Positions 12,301-26,200 of a DNA stretch of 64,000 nucleotides are shown one piece after another (position 1 is the stretch's first letter; each line of letters opens with the position of its first letter). The notes under the pieces were generated by a model. The model had not been told where the DNA came from and made no database searches. It saw nothing but the letters and a program-made list of their open reading frames with translations. This stretch comes from Polytrichum commune (taxonomy: Eukaryota > Streptophyta > Polytrichopsida > Polytrichales > Polytrichaceae): contig OX485805.1 in assembly GCA_950295325.1 (NCBI GenBank), forward strand, positions 47,330,758-47,394,757. The letters are read 5' to 3'. A program made the translations under genes and the position numbers.

Positions 12301-13178
12301 TATATCATCATAAAACACTCACTTGGAAACGTTTTTATTTAATGTCATTCTCATTCAAACTAACTTTTCTTTCCAAATCTTTCATAAAGAAAATTTCGCC
12401 TCTCACGTGCTCATAACACCCAAAGAGTTTCAACCAAAACCTAAGTGATCTATATTTAGGGAGGAACTTATAACTCTAAAACTAAGAAATACTTACATGG
12501 ACTTTACCATGTTATTTAAGGACATCAAGCAAATTGACGTGAACCTTAAATCGATATCAACAAGTCTTTTGCTTCTTAATCTTGCAGCCTTCATTTTACA
12601 CCACACGAACAACGTGTGTTACACTATGTGAAAAACACTTGGACTTTTAGGGGGGCAAAAATGCATAAGTTATACAAGACCAAAGCGAAGATTCTCTTCC
12701 TCTTTAACACCTCAAGACCGAGCTCTCCAAACCTTGCCATTGTTCCCTTTGGGGGAAGCCAAAACTCCAACTAGTTTGGGTCCACCTTGGGCACTCATAG
12801 CTAGGGAAATATCCTTTCCCCAACTCTCGCATCTTTTGGGACGACACCATGTGGCACCACCAAACTAGCAACTTGGAATCCAAACAAATTTGTCCTTCTC
12901 GACCTTTAGGGGTTAAACAAGAACACAAACCCTTGAAGAAGTTGTGTGGATTGTCGACCCCACAATTGTATCTCTAATTTGAGAACATAATCCAATCTCC
13001 TCATAACACATGTCTTTTTTCTTTAGCGTCTGTTCAAATGTTTTCATGTACCACTTGAAGTTGTGTCAACTTTTGAGCCCATAATTGTGTCTGTATTTCG
13101 AAAACCTAGTCCAATCTCCTCATAACACGTGTCTTTTTTATTCATGGCCGTTCAAATGCTTTTCACATACCACTCAAG
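9395..13178. other. Intergenic, no gene seen
   Basis: Long AT-rich stretch. Open frames up to 93 codons are low-complexity or unrecognisable. No terminal inverted repeats were noticed, although diverged repeats may remain. Confidence 0.5.
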
Positions 13179-13682
13179 GCCACTTCACACACGAGACTGA
13201 GAGCCCGTGACCGTGACACTTCCAACGCTCTCTCATTGGTGGAAACGGCGGAGCCGGTCCAAGTTCGCTTCCCACTACACTCGAGGGACCATCGGAGTAT
13301 GGGAAACCAAGATGGATGTAAAGTCTACGTGGATTCCTACATGGCATCAAACAGATCACGTTTCATGGCCACTCGGACTATTTTCAAAAACCACCTCTTG
13401 GAGGTAGGCCCAACATAAAACCCGGAAACCATGACACTCCGAACGCTCACAACCATCAGTTTATCCTATTCTATCATACGTGAGAACCCACGTGAACAGA
13501 AAAAAAATCATCGAAACGGCATTTCGTTGAGGGCCCGGTCACATACGGCGTCGCACGACACTTGAGGGTCCGTGACCACACCAACACGGTGTCGGAGGCG
13601 TGTTGGGACGGCCTCGGGACACGTTCTTGTGGGCTCTCACAATCACATGGTCACGGCTCTTGGCTCGTGTGGGGAAGTGGCT
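13179..13682. mobile_element. D-family MITE, copy 3, about 504 bp, inverted relative to copy 1
   Basis: Left GGCCACTTCACACACGAGAC, right end read inward AGCCACTTCCCCACACGAGC. The body is the reverse complement of D copy 1 (GGAGCCGGTCCAAGTTCGC, CCACCTCTTGGAGGTAGGCC). CTCAA occurs immediately on both sides and could be a partial target duplication. Confidence 0.75.
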
Positions 13683-14330
13683 CTCAAATAACATGCGTGT
13701 GTCCACTTAAGAAGCCAAGTCGCCCCATACCGTCCACACATCTCCTTGTTACCTCCACGAACGGACGGAGGTGGCCACAAAGAAGAAGAAGAATAATAAT
13801 ATTATTATTATTATGATTATCATCGTGGTTTAGTGGGGTACACTACTACCTTGTATTCTCGGCGGCCAAGAAGGGGTTATAGGGGGTGGGGTCGGCGGAA
13901 AATCAAAGCCAAGCCAATGGAGACTCGGTCTCTCGCCACTCATGATAAGGAATGTAACTTAAGAAGAAGGGCCGGGGCCGCCTCTCCCACCGAACCAAGA
14001 GAAATGGAATGGGGAAAGCATTGCCAGGCTGGAGCTGGAATATTGTATGTGTCCACATATTAAACATAGTTTGAGCGACCAATAAAAGGTCGCCAGCTGG
14101 CACCTACTACTACTACTATGGTGGATCCTTTGGAGTGAGGGGTTATGATAATAAACAACTGAAGGAAGGACAGCCTTGCCTGCTGGAGGGAGGGAGGGAG
14201 GGAGCCTCACTTTGCAAGGGAAAAAAGGGTACCCTAGGATATCCATGGAACGATTCAACCTCTTGGGTATCGGGATTTCATTAACCGACGTCTTTGGACG
14301 TTACGGTGGAACCCCGGTTTGGTTTCCTAT
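13683..14330. other. Intergenic, microsatellites only
   Basis: AAG/AAT trinucleotide runs at about 13785-13815 and a GGGA run near 14187. No gene recognised. Confidence 0.5.
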
Positions 14331-14565
14331 GGTGCCCGGGAAGTTTGTGGGCATAGTCGGTGAAGATCCTAGTGATTCTAAATCCAATTGGTAACATGTT
14401 GACATCTTTCGGTTTTGGTTTCGTTCATTGGAGGTATATTCCTTTTGTAGATTCCTCTAAAACGATCTGTGTTTCGTCTGGAGTCTTCACCTTCAACCGG
14501 TTGTTTCTCAAACTTAACCGGTTCATTTGTAACTAACCGCCGGTTCTTCTCGAGCCCTGATTTTC
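14331..14565 (+). repeat. B-family repeat, least interrupted copy
   Basis: Starts GGTGCCCGGGAAGTTTGTGG and runs through GATCCTAGTGATTCTAAATC, ACATGTTGACATC, AGATTCCTCTAAAACGATC, CAACCGGTTGTTTCTCAAAC and TAACCGCCGGTTC. Used here as the reference for the family. Confidence 0.7.
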
Positions 14566-16261
14566 TAATACCCATGGAGGGGGGAGTAATAAAAACAAAC
14601 ATGTTGTAGGTTGGTTGTTGGTTCATCCCAATTGAAGTTTGCTAGAATGATTTGGGGGGTTTAACCCTAGTGCAGGGGTTCATTTAGTTTAAAATGTAAG
14701 TTTGGGCTCTACCATAGCAATCAACAGTGTTCATCCTATGCTTCGGTAGGTATCGTGAACATTTATGTGTAGGAAGTAGGCACTGAAGGACCTTGTGTGG
14801 CAGTGTTGTATATATGAGCATCCTCGTGTCCATGGTAGCTTGACCTTGTTAATTTGGGATTGAAATTGGGTCAATGGAATTTTTGTTATCATGATCATCA
14901 AAACTGAAGAATTTGATCATGTGTCACCATACTGGTTGGGAAGTTGGAAAATCCCACAAGCAGCTTACACTCCCTGTTATATTTCAACATATGTAGGGTT
15001 GAAGTGGAAATCATGGTGCACTACTAAGTTATATCTCATTGTTACCTATTTTTTGAGACTTTAGAAAGAAAGAAAAAAAGACATGAAAATGAATGTGACC
15101 AACATTGTGATATTGACATGATTGAGGGCATGTCTAAGCTATCCCATAGCGTATGGTTTCACCCCATTCAACTTTGAAACCTTGTTTGCCAAGAGTTTCA
15201 TAGAGTCTTGAGAATTCATGATTGTTCAATTATTCTTCATTTTTATTCATTTTTATGAGTATAATAATTTGCATAGAGTCTAGAAGCACGTAGCCTTTTG
15301 CACCAAGCAACCCCAACTTGGGAACATCATAGCAACCATCGTTTTACTATGCTCAAATGTAGGTTGGATGGGTCCCATATTACTTACAAGGCTTGACATT
15401 ATGTTGACAGTGAAATTACTCTTTCCAACCACTTGTAGAGAGAGAGAGAGAGAGAGAGAATCCTCTTCATAGGCCAAATCCTTCAAACTCTTCTTCATTG
15501 CAGTGCAAGGGTGGATGGATGGGGATTTCCACTCAACTGTTTCAACTCATTTTACATCATATTAACTTGTAATTAAAGTATTTATTTAACAATGTACATT
15601 GCTTGCGAACACATATCGAGTGGATATAAAGGTAAGATATGGCCATGTTGTGCCTTGATGTAAATCACTCGCATCAAAAATGGTTCATGGTTTCCAATGC
15701 CTCGAGAAAAATTCCCTTGGCCCGGGGTTGAACAATGTTGTCTTCACTTTGGACATGTGGGCCGAGTTCTTGTTATCTTAAAATGTGTACCTTGTCGTCG
15801 TGGATTTCTTCAAGAGATGCCATAGTGCCATCAAGCAAGTCGACAAAACTTATTAATATGACGGATAAAATCTAATTGAGTATGTTGGGTGATTGTGTGC
15901 ATGTAGACTCAATTCAACCCATGTGTCTATCATGATTAAACTTCATCTATGTGGCTAGAATAAGGAACAATACCATTGACTCCCCCAAATCATTTTGAAA
16001 CATGTTATTTGAAAAATAATTATAATCCAAAACCAATAAAAACCATCTAAGCTTTTTCTCAATGGCCTAAAATATAAACTTATAAATTGGTGGGAACACA
16101 CAACATTGTTGATAAATAGTCTAGGACACATTGACTTGCCCTGTATGGTTATAGACATGTCGTTTTATTCATGACGTGCCTACTAAGATACACCATTAGA
16201 AAAAGCATAAACTTGGTTGTACAAGAGAGCAACCATTGGAGCTCATGTACGACTTCACTAA
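14566..16261. other. Intergenic, no gene seen
   Basis: AT-rich, with a (GA)n tract at 15438-15459. Open frames are short and without features. Confidence 0.5.
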
Positions 16262-16640
16262 GGTAGATGGGCATGATTCCAACACAACAATAATATGCAC
16301 ACCTATATTTTTGAGTGGTATGTGGTTATTGTGGATCTAGGAATAAACACCAAAAATACACGTGTTAAAAAGAGATTGGACTACATACTCATAATGTGCT
16401 AACCATTCTAGGTTCAGTAGTCAACATGAATGGAGGGATTGATCTGACCACCTAATGAACACAAGAACCTCCACTTTGATAATGTATAAGACATTCATAC
16501 GAGTTCCAAATATCACGAGACAAATGACTATGAGCACGAGTTGAATTTGCTAATCATCTTGCACTAATTGCGTATTTCATATCCTACGAGAAGTGGGTGC
16601 AATGCAAAGATAGAAGTATCCAAACCACACACGTCTACCT
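16262..16640 (+). mobile_element. E-family repeat with both ends
   Basis: Begins GGTAGATGGGCATGATTCC and ends CACACACGTCTACC. The interior (TTTGAGTGGTATGTGG, AAAAAGAGATTGGACTACAT, CGAGTTGAATTTGCTAATC) is close to 2440-2813. Confidence 0.6.
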
Positions 16641-16929
16641 TACAACTACACCAAGATTTTGATTTAGTATGATGGCACACCTAGTTCAAGAGGCTTCATA
16701 CTATTGCATTCCTATGATGACATTTGATGCGCTTTTCGTTCCAAACAATACATATGAATCTTCGCTTCATAGCATAAGGGTTTTATGTACTAAATTTTTC
16801 AACCGCACTAAATTAGATGTTAGTGTGCTAAGTTCATTGACCTTGGATTCATAAAAAAAAATTTAAACCGTAAGGATGTTGTGCTAGAAATAAGTACGGT
16901 GCTCTATAAAGACCAAGGATATCCGGCAG

Positions 16930-17152
16930 CTACACTAAATATTGTAAGTATTGTCACTTACTATTCGAGGTTACACAATGCTATATATGTTCATTAGTAA
17001 TGTAATTTTTTACCAAGTAAAGATATTAACGTTGTATGAAATCCAAACAACCAATTTGACCTTTGTTTGCAAAAAATAAGACATGTAATTTATAGTTATA
17101 GCATTGCGTCGTTAAAAATAGTAAGTGACACTAAATACAATGTTTAGTGTAG
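16930..17152. mobile_element. C-family MITE C4, 223 bp, long inverted repeats
   Basis: The left CTACACTAAATATTGTAAGT pairs with the right end read inward, CTACACTAAACATTGTATTT; similarity continues through GTCACTTACTATT and CAATGCTATA, about 60 bp in total. Confidence 0.7.
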
Positions 17153-20079
17153 TTAGCTGGTGTTAAACTAGTTTCACCTTCTTTTGGGTATCAATTGGGT
17201 ATATTTAGTGAGGATTGCACATTTGATTGATACTCAAAGGTACGGGTACTTAAAGGTATTTAAGACAATTTTGTCTTTGATACCATTCGGATCAATATAT
17301 TACCTCAAAACCTTCAACATGTTTAGGTAATAATATTTTAGCATTGATATGACATTAGGATAGTACAGATCCAAACAATAACTTGAGTATACAAAGATTT
17401 TTCATGTTGTGATATCCATCAAATATCAACTTGATCAAGTCTGAAAATTTGGAAACCAATTGGGTAGGGTTTGTGATACCAATAATGATATTGTGTATTG
17501 AATCCATGCATTCACATTTATAGCATCCCAAAATTGTTAATGTTCTAAATAACCCAACAATGATGGAGGAGTATAGGCAAATACGAGATAGTCAACCCCC
17601 CCAGAAAAGGATACCAAGTCCGTACAGACACCCCGCCTTCCTCCCCTCCGAGATGGCTTTGAAGTTTCTTTGGTGGTTTGGGGGTTGCCCCTGGTTGGTT
17701 GGTGGCGTTGTGAGTCGTGGCTTTCATATTTTGTTCTCTCTTTTACATGGTGGTGTGAGATACTTCAAGGGCTCCGACTTCCAACCGATTGGGCGTTTCT
17801 TCTTTGATTCTTTGATTCATTCTTAACCTTATGTCTCAAAACCTTTTAAAAAAAATATTGTTCAAAAAGAAAGAAAGAAAGAAAAAACCGCGTCAAGACA
17901 CTTATACCCTTAAAATCACTTGAAGATTATTTAAAAACAAACTTCTATATCATAGGGAATCATGAGGATTTGAATTTAAGGTGTCAAGGTTGGAATTAGC
18001 AATTAAAGACCTCATATACGTGTCGGGCAATTGGACAAATATATAGTTGACTACAGACACTTGCTTGGGAATAGCACCACAAATGTTGTATTGGCATGAC
18101 TTGGATATATAGTCCGTCTTGGGCCAAGTGGCAAAAGCCAAAATGACGATTAGCTTATAATTGCATTGCAATCCGCAATGGGGCCGCAATCCCTTCTATT
18201 CCATTTGTTCCCCATTTTGAATCCGTAAGAGCATCATGACCACACGTTCTACACTAAACACTAAGACAACGTGGTGCTAACTTGGGTAACACTACTCTAG
18301 AGGGGAGTTGTGCCACTATATGTCCCACACATTCACTCTCTATATAAGTACTACAAGTTGTAGGTCTCATGATAATATCTCACAATACACAAGGCTTTAC
18401 ATAGAAATAATCGAAGCAATGGTTCCATCTCATAGAAGATTGTGAGATATTGACTATTGATTCATGTACAGAGGGGTTGAAATTCACCCCTCTGAAAAGT
18501 TGCATATTGGAAGGGGCGGAAGGCTTTAGAGGGGAGGGAGCATCTCCAAATTGGCGATAATGAGAACATGTGGGAGCATGTTTTTGTCGAAATATCTTTA
18601 AATTGGCGGTACAGGTTCAGAGGTGTGTGTATTTAAAAACGTGCGAACATACTTTTGACATCATGAAAAAAATCCAATTTATGCACTGACACTCATTTGT
18701 GTCATTAGGGGATTGAAACCATCAATCTTCAATGCTAGACAAATTGATCTTTACGTGAATGAGATAAGGTATACGAACTTTATGTCGTCGTTCTCGTTAT
18801 TAAATTGGACACATATCTTTGAGTGGTACAAAGCCACGCTTGCAATCAAGACATACATCATAAAGACATGCATTATGATGAGATTGGATTGTGCGCTTGA
18901 AATGTAAACATTAGTCTAGGTCCAATAGTGAACACAATCAAGAAAAAGGACTTTCACTCAAAGAGAAAGAGAATCTTTACTTTCATTACTATATTATACG
19001 CCATCGTTTCGAAGTATGTTGGCCATATTCCAAAATGACTATTTTTGTGCTAACTTTTCAATAGTGTGCATGTGTTGAATTTTCTTGACCTAGACAATGT
19101 GCAAGTCCAATTTCGAATAATGTGCATGTGTATCCCAATCAAGGGCCAAGTTTAGAAGTAGAATATATTCTCTTGAACACCCATGGACTCATTTTATTCC
19201 ATTCTATTTTATGGTTTTAGTGGTTAATAAATGTATGCCAATTTTATTTTTCTGGTGTGTTCCAATGTTTTGTGTGTTAGTATGAATCACACTCTTGGTG
19301 TTTCTTTTGAGTATTGTGGGGGTCAACTATTCCTTATGTGGTCCACACTACATACCATATTTCGCATGCATCAATTTTGATTACCAATGAAGCTTTTGAT
19401 TTGACGTGAAGGGAGGATATGTGTTATGTGCTTCATATTAACATTGTATCCTCCATAGTGAATGGACTCCAAACTGTTACTTTGTTTCTCAGCATATAAA
19501 GTAACATACTTAAATCAATTGTTTGAAGCATTTTACACAACATTCTTCATACAACATTGTTCCTTCTTTTGTCTATTCATACTACACCGTTTATGCTATT
19601 TAGTGTCACATGCATAATAGTGTCACTTACACTATTTGGAGGCGTACCCTAGGTTACATTGATGATTAACAATTTCATTATTAGTGTCATCTCAAGATAC
19701 TTGGTGTTAAATAAGTGTTCAAGTGAGGGTTACTAATATCTTGGTATGAGTGTTTTAATTGTGTTGTGGACTGCATGCCTATGTTACACAATGGTCTACA
19801 AGTTGACTAAAGTGTACACAAATGACACTTACCATTTGTATGCTCGAGAATATTCTCCTCTTGCATACTAAAATGTAAACACATGACACTTACCATTCGT
19901 ATGCTCAAAATAATGTTCCTTTTTGCATACTAAAACGCAAGACTATCACATAAAGTAGCCTAATGTGCTACTCTAAATGTCTTAATGTAGATATTTGTTC
20001 ACTCAAAGAAGGTACTTATGTTGATGAATGGAATCATATTGGCAATTAGCGGGCATGACACTTTGAGACCTCTAGGCAT
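17153..20079. other. Intergenic, no supported gene
   Basis: Mostly AT-rich non-coding sequence. Two local features: a TATA-like CTATATAAG at about 18341 followed by a tiny ATG frame, and a roughly 63-bp tandem duplication at 19815-19945 (TGACACTTACCATT[TC]GTATGC). Confidence 0.5.
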
Positions 20080-20271
20080 CTATACTAAATATGATATTTA
20101 GTGTCACAAATTTTAATTGTCATGCTTAATACTTATTGTAAATTGCGGTATAGTGTCACCAACACTAAAATGTGAACCCAACAGTATTTGTCATTATTAG
20201 TGTTAAGCAGGGTGGGGTGGTAACAACATTAAATATAATCAAACACTAAATATCCTTCCTATTTAGTGTAG
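20080..20271. mobile_element. C-family MITE C6, 192 bp
   Basis: The left is CTATACTAAATATGATATTT and the right end read inward is CTACACTAAATAGGAAGG. It carries the internal word AGTGTCACCAACACTAAAAT. Confidence 0.6.
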
Positions 20272-21095
20272 CACCACTCAACTACACGTGTCCGATTAAC
20301 GATAAGTAACCGAATTAGGCACCTCTACTTTCGGTATGAACCATTTTGTCCGATAATATGAGAGGCTTAATATCACGTGGGCCACATCGAATATCATGAA
20401 CCACGGGCATACATACAAACATAGAGCTTCCGATGGTCGGCATGAATCGAAGCATCACCCTTGGGTGTGCTCCAAGCAATGTTTCTAAATCATGCCGACC
20501 CTCTCGCCCCACCACCGCCAAGAGCCAAGGCTAGAGCCATGGAACGTTCTAGCTATTAACTTACCCATCGTTACTTCCCGTTGGCAAATTCAACCCACAC
20601 TATTAAGCCTAGAATGAGTATTATATTTTGAGCACATACATAGTCCAACAATCTCATTATCACATGTGTCCTTTAGGTGCCTGTTGTTAACTACACACCT
20701 TACCATATACCACCCACATAGAGGTCCTTGATTAATGAGAGCGAGCACATAAGGCCCACACATAAAGGTACGGAGCCACTGTAGTTTTGTCACTTTTCTT
20801 GAACATGTCCCTATATTTGATTGGTACGTGGCTCAGCGAAGATCAAAACACAAACACCGTAAAGGCAAAGGTTAACAAGAAGATTGAACTACATCTTCAA
20901 ACTTGATTAACAGCTCCACACCCTAACGGTGAACACAGTGAGGAGGACCACTTCATTCGATTAAGAGATCGACCACCGTAACTAACTCAAGGTAGGTTCG
21001 AATCTCAATCCGATTTTTCCTAACGATTCATCGTAGATTCGCTAACGCAATTGACTTGGTAGAAGTTGGAGGACATGAAAGACGGACCTAGAATA
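20272..21095. repeat. E-related repeats upstream of the giant gene
   Basis: 20600-20780 reads as the reverse of an E end (ACCATATACCACCCACATAG, GCACATAAGGCCCACACATA). 20815-21095 resembles the body at 868-1215 (TGACTTGGTAGAAGTTGGAG). No gene seen. Confidence 0.45.
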
Positions 21096-21289
21096 ACACT
21101 TGGCATAGTTATTATTACCGAACCCTAGGGGCCTTTGGGATGAAAACGTCGTAGTATCATAAGCACAAATACTCTCTATCGTAACGGTGGTGATATGAGT
21201 TGGCGCCTAGGACTTGGTCCTCAGAATACGAAATGTTAGGTGCGGCAACCGAAAGCAATACAAGCCCCTACTAGGGCTTCTAGAGTAGG

Positions 21290-21560
21290 AGGGGGCGCAA
21301 GACGACAAAAGAGCCGGTCACCTTCTGACCCTGTCCCCACCGGTTGAACCCGTCGGCCGGGTGTGGGGCCGGGCCGGGTGGAGGGGGCGGTCGGGGTTCC
21401 CATGGGCCCGCGCCGGCCCGGCCCGGCCCGTCCCGTCCTGTGTCATTCGTCTCCCAGGCTGGCGACTAGCACCTCGCCCGCCCAGTCTGCTCTGCACTGA
21501 GAGCGGGCCTGGTCCGACCTCGTCCGCCATAGCTGCGGATACCTCGAAACAAAGCTTTAA
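21290..21560 (+). promoter_or_regulatory. GC-rich block upstream of the giant gene (probable promoter/leader start)
   Basis: A sharply GC-rich stretch (GGGCCGGGCCGGGTGG and neighbours) in otherwise AT-rich DNA, followed at 21660-21900 by pyrimidine-rich sequence typical of a plant 5' leader. It lies about 1.7-2 kb before the ATG at 23293, so the leader probably contains at least one intron. No TATA box could be assigned with confidence. Confidence 0.4.
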
Positions 21561-22056
21561 GTTAAGTCCCCTAGTCTCCCTCGCATCTTCCATCTATGCC
21601 TGCATCGAGCACATAATCCTACACCTCTCGATCATCCCGAAACCGATCCTGCCTTGATTTTTTCTTGCCCCTTCGTGTCGGAGAATTGTGAATAAGGACT
21701 GCAGCTGCTCCATTTGCTGTTTCTTGCTCTCATCCATCGCCGCTGCTCCTGTGAAGATTCACATTTGCTTTTTTTCTTTCCCCCCCTCCCCTCCTTTCCG
21801 TCAATTTATTAATCCTTCCTTGTCAATTTCTGTCCTGTTCTGCTCTGTTCTACTCTGGCGATCCGGTTTCGGGTAGAGCTCTTCTTGTTGCAGCGGGTTA
21901 TTTGAGAGGTGTTTTCAAGCTCACAGCGTGCTCCCTGGTACAAGTTCGGTTGTGGTCCCTCTGTGTCGAGTTGTGGTGATCTGTGCTAGACTGGTGTAGC
22001 GAAGTAAAAGGTGTCGGAGGAGGTTGGAATTGGGAGGATTGTGGTGAGTGAGTGAG

Positions 22057-22062
<6 letters not shown>

Positions 22063-22113
<51 letters not shown>
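22063..22113 (+). repeat. (GA)n tract in the leader region of the giant gene
   Basis: About 50 bp of uninterrupted GA dinucleotides preceded by GTGAGTGAGTGAGTGTGTGT. GA tracts in plant leaders are known binding sites for BPC (GAGA-binding) proteins; a role here is inference from position only. Confidence 0.8.
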
Positions 22114-22116
<3 letters not shown>

Positions 22117-23292
22117 TACTGTGTGCCGGCCCTCCTGTCTCCTCGAGTCAGCTCATTTTTGTGACTTAATTGGCTAACTCGTCTCATTTTTGTACTCTTT
22201 GCCAGCTGTGTCCATTAGTTTCTCGTTACATTCAATCTGGTGTTATCCGAGGTTGTGTACAATTCATAAACTGATTGAGGATCTGTGAACTACGTGATAA
22301 CTAAACTGCATTAGGCAGGCTTGCTCTTTTATTCACGCAGGCCACTTAGTTTCATCTCATAGATTTCTCGCAGTCTGTAGTACTACAAATCGGCAATATT
22401 CTTTCCCATCCGGATTTTTCCTTCCAACGAATTCGTCGAAGCGCAGAAAATAAGAAGTGAAAGGGGTTTTATCCATTGCAGGTTTGCCATTGATTGACAC
22501 TGGCCGATCATCACTCTCGAGTATAGCTACTCGGGACTGTAATTCTTTTCCGAATATTTTTCTTACGGGCGTGACACGCAGATTCTCGGAGCCGCGTGAT
22601 TCTTGTACAACCATTTGATCATATTGTCATCATCACTTTGTAGAGCTAATTTCAGTTCTCTCAATATTCACTAACTCGGGGATCGGTACAGTTATCGGTC
22701 CATTTCGCAATTCCTCATCTTCTGCTCCATTCTCGTAATCTCTAATTCATCTGGTTGCCTGCAGAGCACTACTAGTTCGAACTAGTAATTCCTCTGCAAG
22801 TTGCAGCTCGCATTTTGTTCTGGAATCGAGCGTACACCATCCTACCTGTAGTTTATGCTCCAGAGTGTTCAGCCTCTTTTGAGGTGTGGACAGATTTGGC
22901 GTCCGCAAGTGTTTCATTCAAGTAACCAGTGCTTTACATTCACAAGTTCGAGTCATCTGCTCTGAAGTACATCGGATTTCGTCTTAGACGAAGTTTGACA
23001 AGTTTTTGTCCATTATTGCTGAGTATCATAAAATTGAGGCTCATAAGTTGTAACTTAGTAAGATAGTCCACATTTTGGTCTGGATCTTTTGTTTCATACG
23101 TGTATTTTTTGTACGTTTCACCTAATTTCGCACCAATATTTGTACTCTGTCCACACTATACAATCTTAAACAATTTTGATCCACGGTAACATAATAGCAT
23201 TCTTGTTCTTGGTAATAAGGAATTTTCTGTTCTGAGTGATCTGACCTTACTTTACTGTGTAGAGAGGTGGTATTGTTGTATAGTCTCCAAAG

Positions 23293-26200
23293 ATGATTGG
23301 CAAGAAGATTCGTGTCTGTGGCCAATGTCGCCATGGATACGTAGGAAAAGGTGGAAGATGTGGGAGTGCAGAGTGCTTCGAGAGCTCAACAATGAGCTCG
23401 ACGGTGAAACCTTCGAAGCCGTCTTCATACGGTGCTAAACCTGCTGTGCTTGAGACCTCCAAGGCTTCCACCCTGAAAGCCAAGGCTGCAGAGCCCACAC
23501 CTCAATCAAGTGGCAGGAAACCTGTCGTTCCCAAGGTATGACTACTTTCCTTCTACTTATAGATTTTGAACATGTCATAGATATGGCTATCAACTTCCAG
23601 AACTGGGCTGTGAAATTTGAGAGTGTGCCAACAGAGGGCAAGACATTCTGTTGAATCTTCAGCCAATGGCACTGCTGCCAGCACTGTTGATGTACAAGTA
23701 ATTTCTTGTGCTGTCTGGGGATCTCTTTATATAAGAGAGAATCTGACAGAACCACTTGGCACCACATGCATAACTGTCTTGTAATATTAATAATATTTTA
23801 GTAAAACTTTTAATGTGTCCTTTTCGGTATGCGCCAGTAACTTAATAACGATGAAGCCTATGGCGGGAACTTTCTCAATGGCAACTCCTATGTTTTGTAT
23901 AACTTTCTGAATTTTTACTACTAATTTACAATAAGGTCCTAATATATTCGGCATTGAAGAATTTAGTATATTCTCCAGCACGAAGCAGCGATCACCAAGA
24001 TTGGCTCACACTAAAATTGTGGTTTTGGAAGCTAAGATGAGATGGAATGCCAAAGTGAAAGTTCTGTTGGACACAGAAGTCATGTGTTATTATTTTACAG
24101 CTAAACTAGTAAACTGTCTCTTTAACTAGATAGTCTATAGTATGGCATTGTAGAAATCCCGAAGCAACAGAAATCATCCAAATAGGAAAATCGTTGGTTT
24201 CCAATGTTCAGAACTTCCTGTATTTTTACAAAGTTACATTCGAGTCCTAAGTTTTGCATTGAAGAGTAAAGTTCACTCTCCAGCATGAAGCAATTTATCA
24301 ATTTTGGCTTCCCTGGAAATGTGGATATGGAAGCCAAGTTAAGATCTGCTAAGCCGTCCGTCCTATGTTGGTCATATATCTTACTGTTCTCCCTCTTTAG
24401 TATGACACGTTTGGGAAACACAAAAAAGTCGTATTCTCGAGGTGTTGTCTTCTCATTAATATGACAAATGGCGTAAAGTTGTTGTATTATCGAGGGAATA
24501 CAAAAACATAAGTAATATGAGCTTAAAAAATTATACAACGAGTTTAAGCAATATAGATGGTATGAAATAATAATTGATAACTCCAAACAAATACAAATAT
24601 TCTCAAGAACTCTTGAAATAGGAGTCCAAAGATCTTTGGTGGCATGCCACTCTAAACCTAACCATGTCCATTCTACACTAGTCACCCTAATTATCATTAA
24701 GTTCTCAATGATAAGTGAAGTTCCCAAATAGTTTCCAAGTGAAAATGGATGTATTTTAGATGTACATAACATAGATGAAAAAAATATTAGCATTAACTAC
24801 CTCATTAACTATTGTCATTAATATATTACAGAACAGAGATTCTAAATGCCACAAAAATGTGTCGTAATATCGAGGATGTTGTATAAACGAGTGTCGTATT
24901 AACAAGTGTTGTATTAACGAGGTTAGACTGTATTTCATATTTAACCTAACCTACACTATAGTATGGTAAGGGATCCCGAAGCAACGGAAATCATCCAAAT
25001 AGAAACTCGTTAGTTCGCAATTGGTGTTGAGGTGACAGAGTGTAGGTTAGCCAATCACAACTTGCCAACGTGGCATGCGCTTTATGGGAGCTTAGCGAAT
25101 CAGCCGAAGCTACCAATCCAGGATACCCCTGTCGTGCGGACCGTTGGTTGTCGGCCGAAGCTACCTATCCAGGATACTCCTGTCGTGGCGGAGGATTTCC
25201 TTGTAGCAGTTGTGAACTGTCGTTGCTGTGCTTTTCTACTCATAATAGAATACTCACTTGCCGTGACATTACTCTGCAGAGAGAGGAGGCTCCAAAGGCG
25301 GCGGAGAAGAGGAAAGGCTCATGGAAGGATGAGGAAGACGATATTGAGAGCACGTACGTTATTCTAGAGCAACCTCTTCCAGCTGCCGCACGCACATCTT
25401 CAAGACCCAACGTTGCTGATTCCAGGAGCAAGGAAATACCGAGCACAAATACGAACCTTAACTCAAAAGGCGCCTCAGGGCAACATTCTGTCGGTGTGCG
25501 GACGTCGACAAAGCCTGGGAGCGATGGTAAGAAAGGTACGAGTATCAGCAGCAGTGTCTCAGTGCCACGAACTGACGTGGTAACGCCATCCATTTCTGCA
25601 CCTACTTTTAGGAAGCCGGGTCCTGTCGTTAACCTTGCGGCAGGTTCTTCAAGACAAGGAGCTCAGAGTGCGGTTGCAGGGCCTTCTCATGTAAATGAAG
25701 AGTCTAAAAAGGTACCGATTCCTCAAATTGTACAATCAAGGGATATCAAGAATGCATGGAATATTCCTCCCTCGTCAAGTTCGGGCCCAGGTACAAGTGT
25801 GCAGCAAGATTCTAGTCTGGATGAGCCCCAGGAGCCAACCTACACATTTGCAGATAGATCCATATCCGTTGCTGCAGTCCCCGTTACGAGATTCCGCAGT
25901 GTTCCATTTGGCACAGTTCAAAGTGAATCAAGGGATGTCACGCCAAATGATAGTTTACCAACATGGATGGGTGAAAGAGCATTTCCTAACTTGCAATCTG
26001 GGCCAGCCGAGATTGCCAGTGAAAATAAAAGCTCTCCGTCTCGTGTTTCAGAAGAAATCTCGATTGAGAGATCATTACCCACTTTTAGTTTCTTCAGTAG
26101 GAAATTTGACGTGGTGGGTCCTTCGCAGCCTTCGGTGCTGAAGAATGACCGTGAGGATGTTGAGCCAACTTCCGTCCCAGAGGATGAGGATCCGGTAGAG

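Noticed and set aside
18335-18450. TATA box plus short ATG frame as a gene start
   Set aside because: The frame stops after eight codons, and no plausible exon follows; kept only as a note in the intergenic entry.
21290-21560. GC-rich block as part of ribosomal DNA
   Set aside because: No recognisable rRNA sequence is present; position fits a promoter/leader of the giant gene better.
24122-24793. 223-codon minus-strand frame in intron 1 of the giant gene
   Set aside because: It lies mostly on a non-autonomous pogo-type MITE and has low-complexity, membrane-like composition with no domain.
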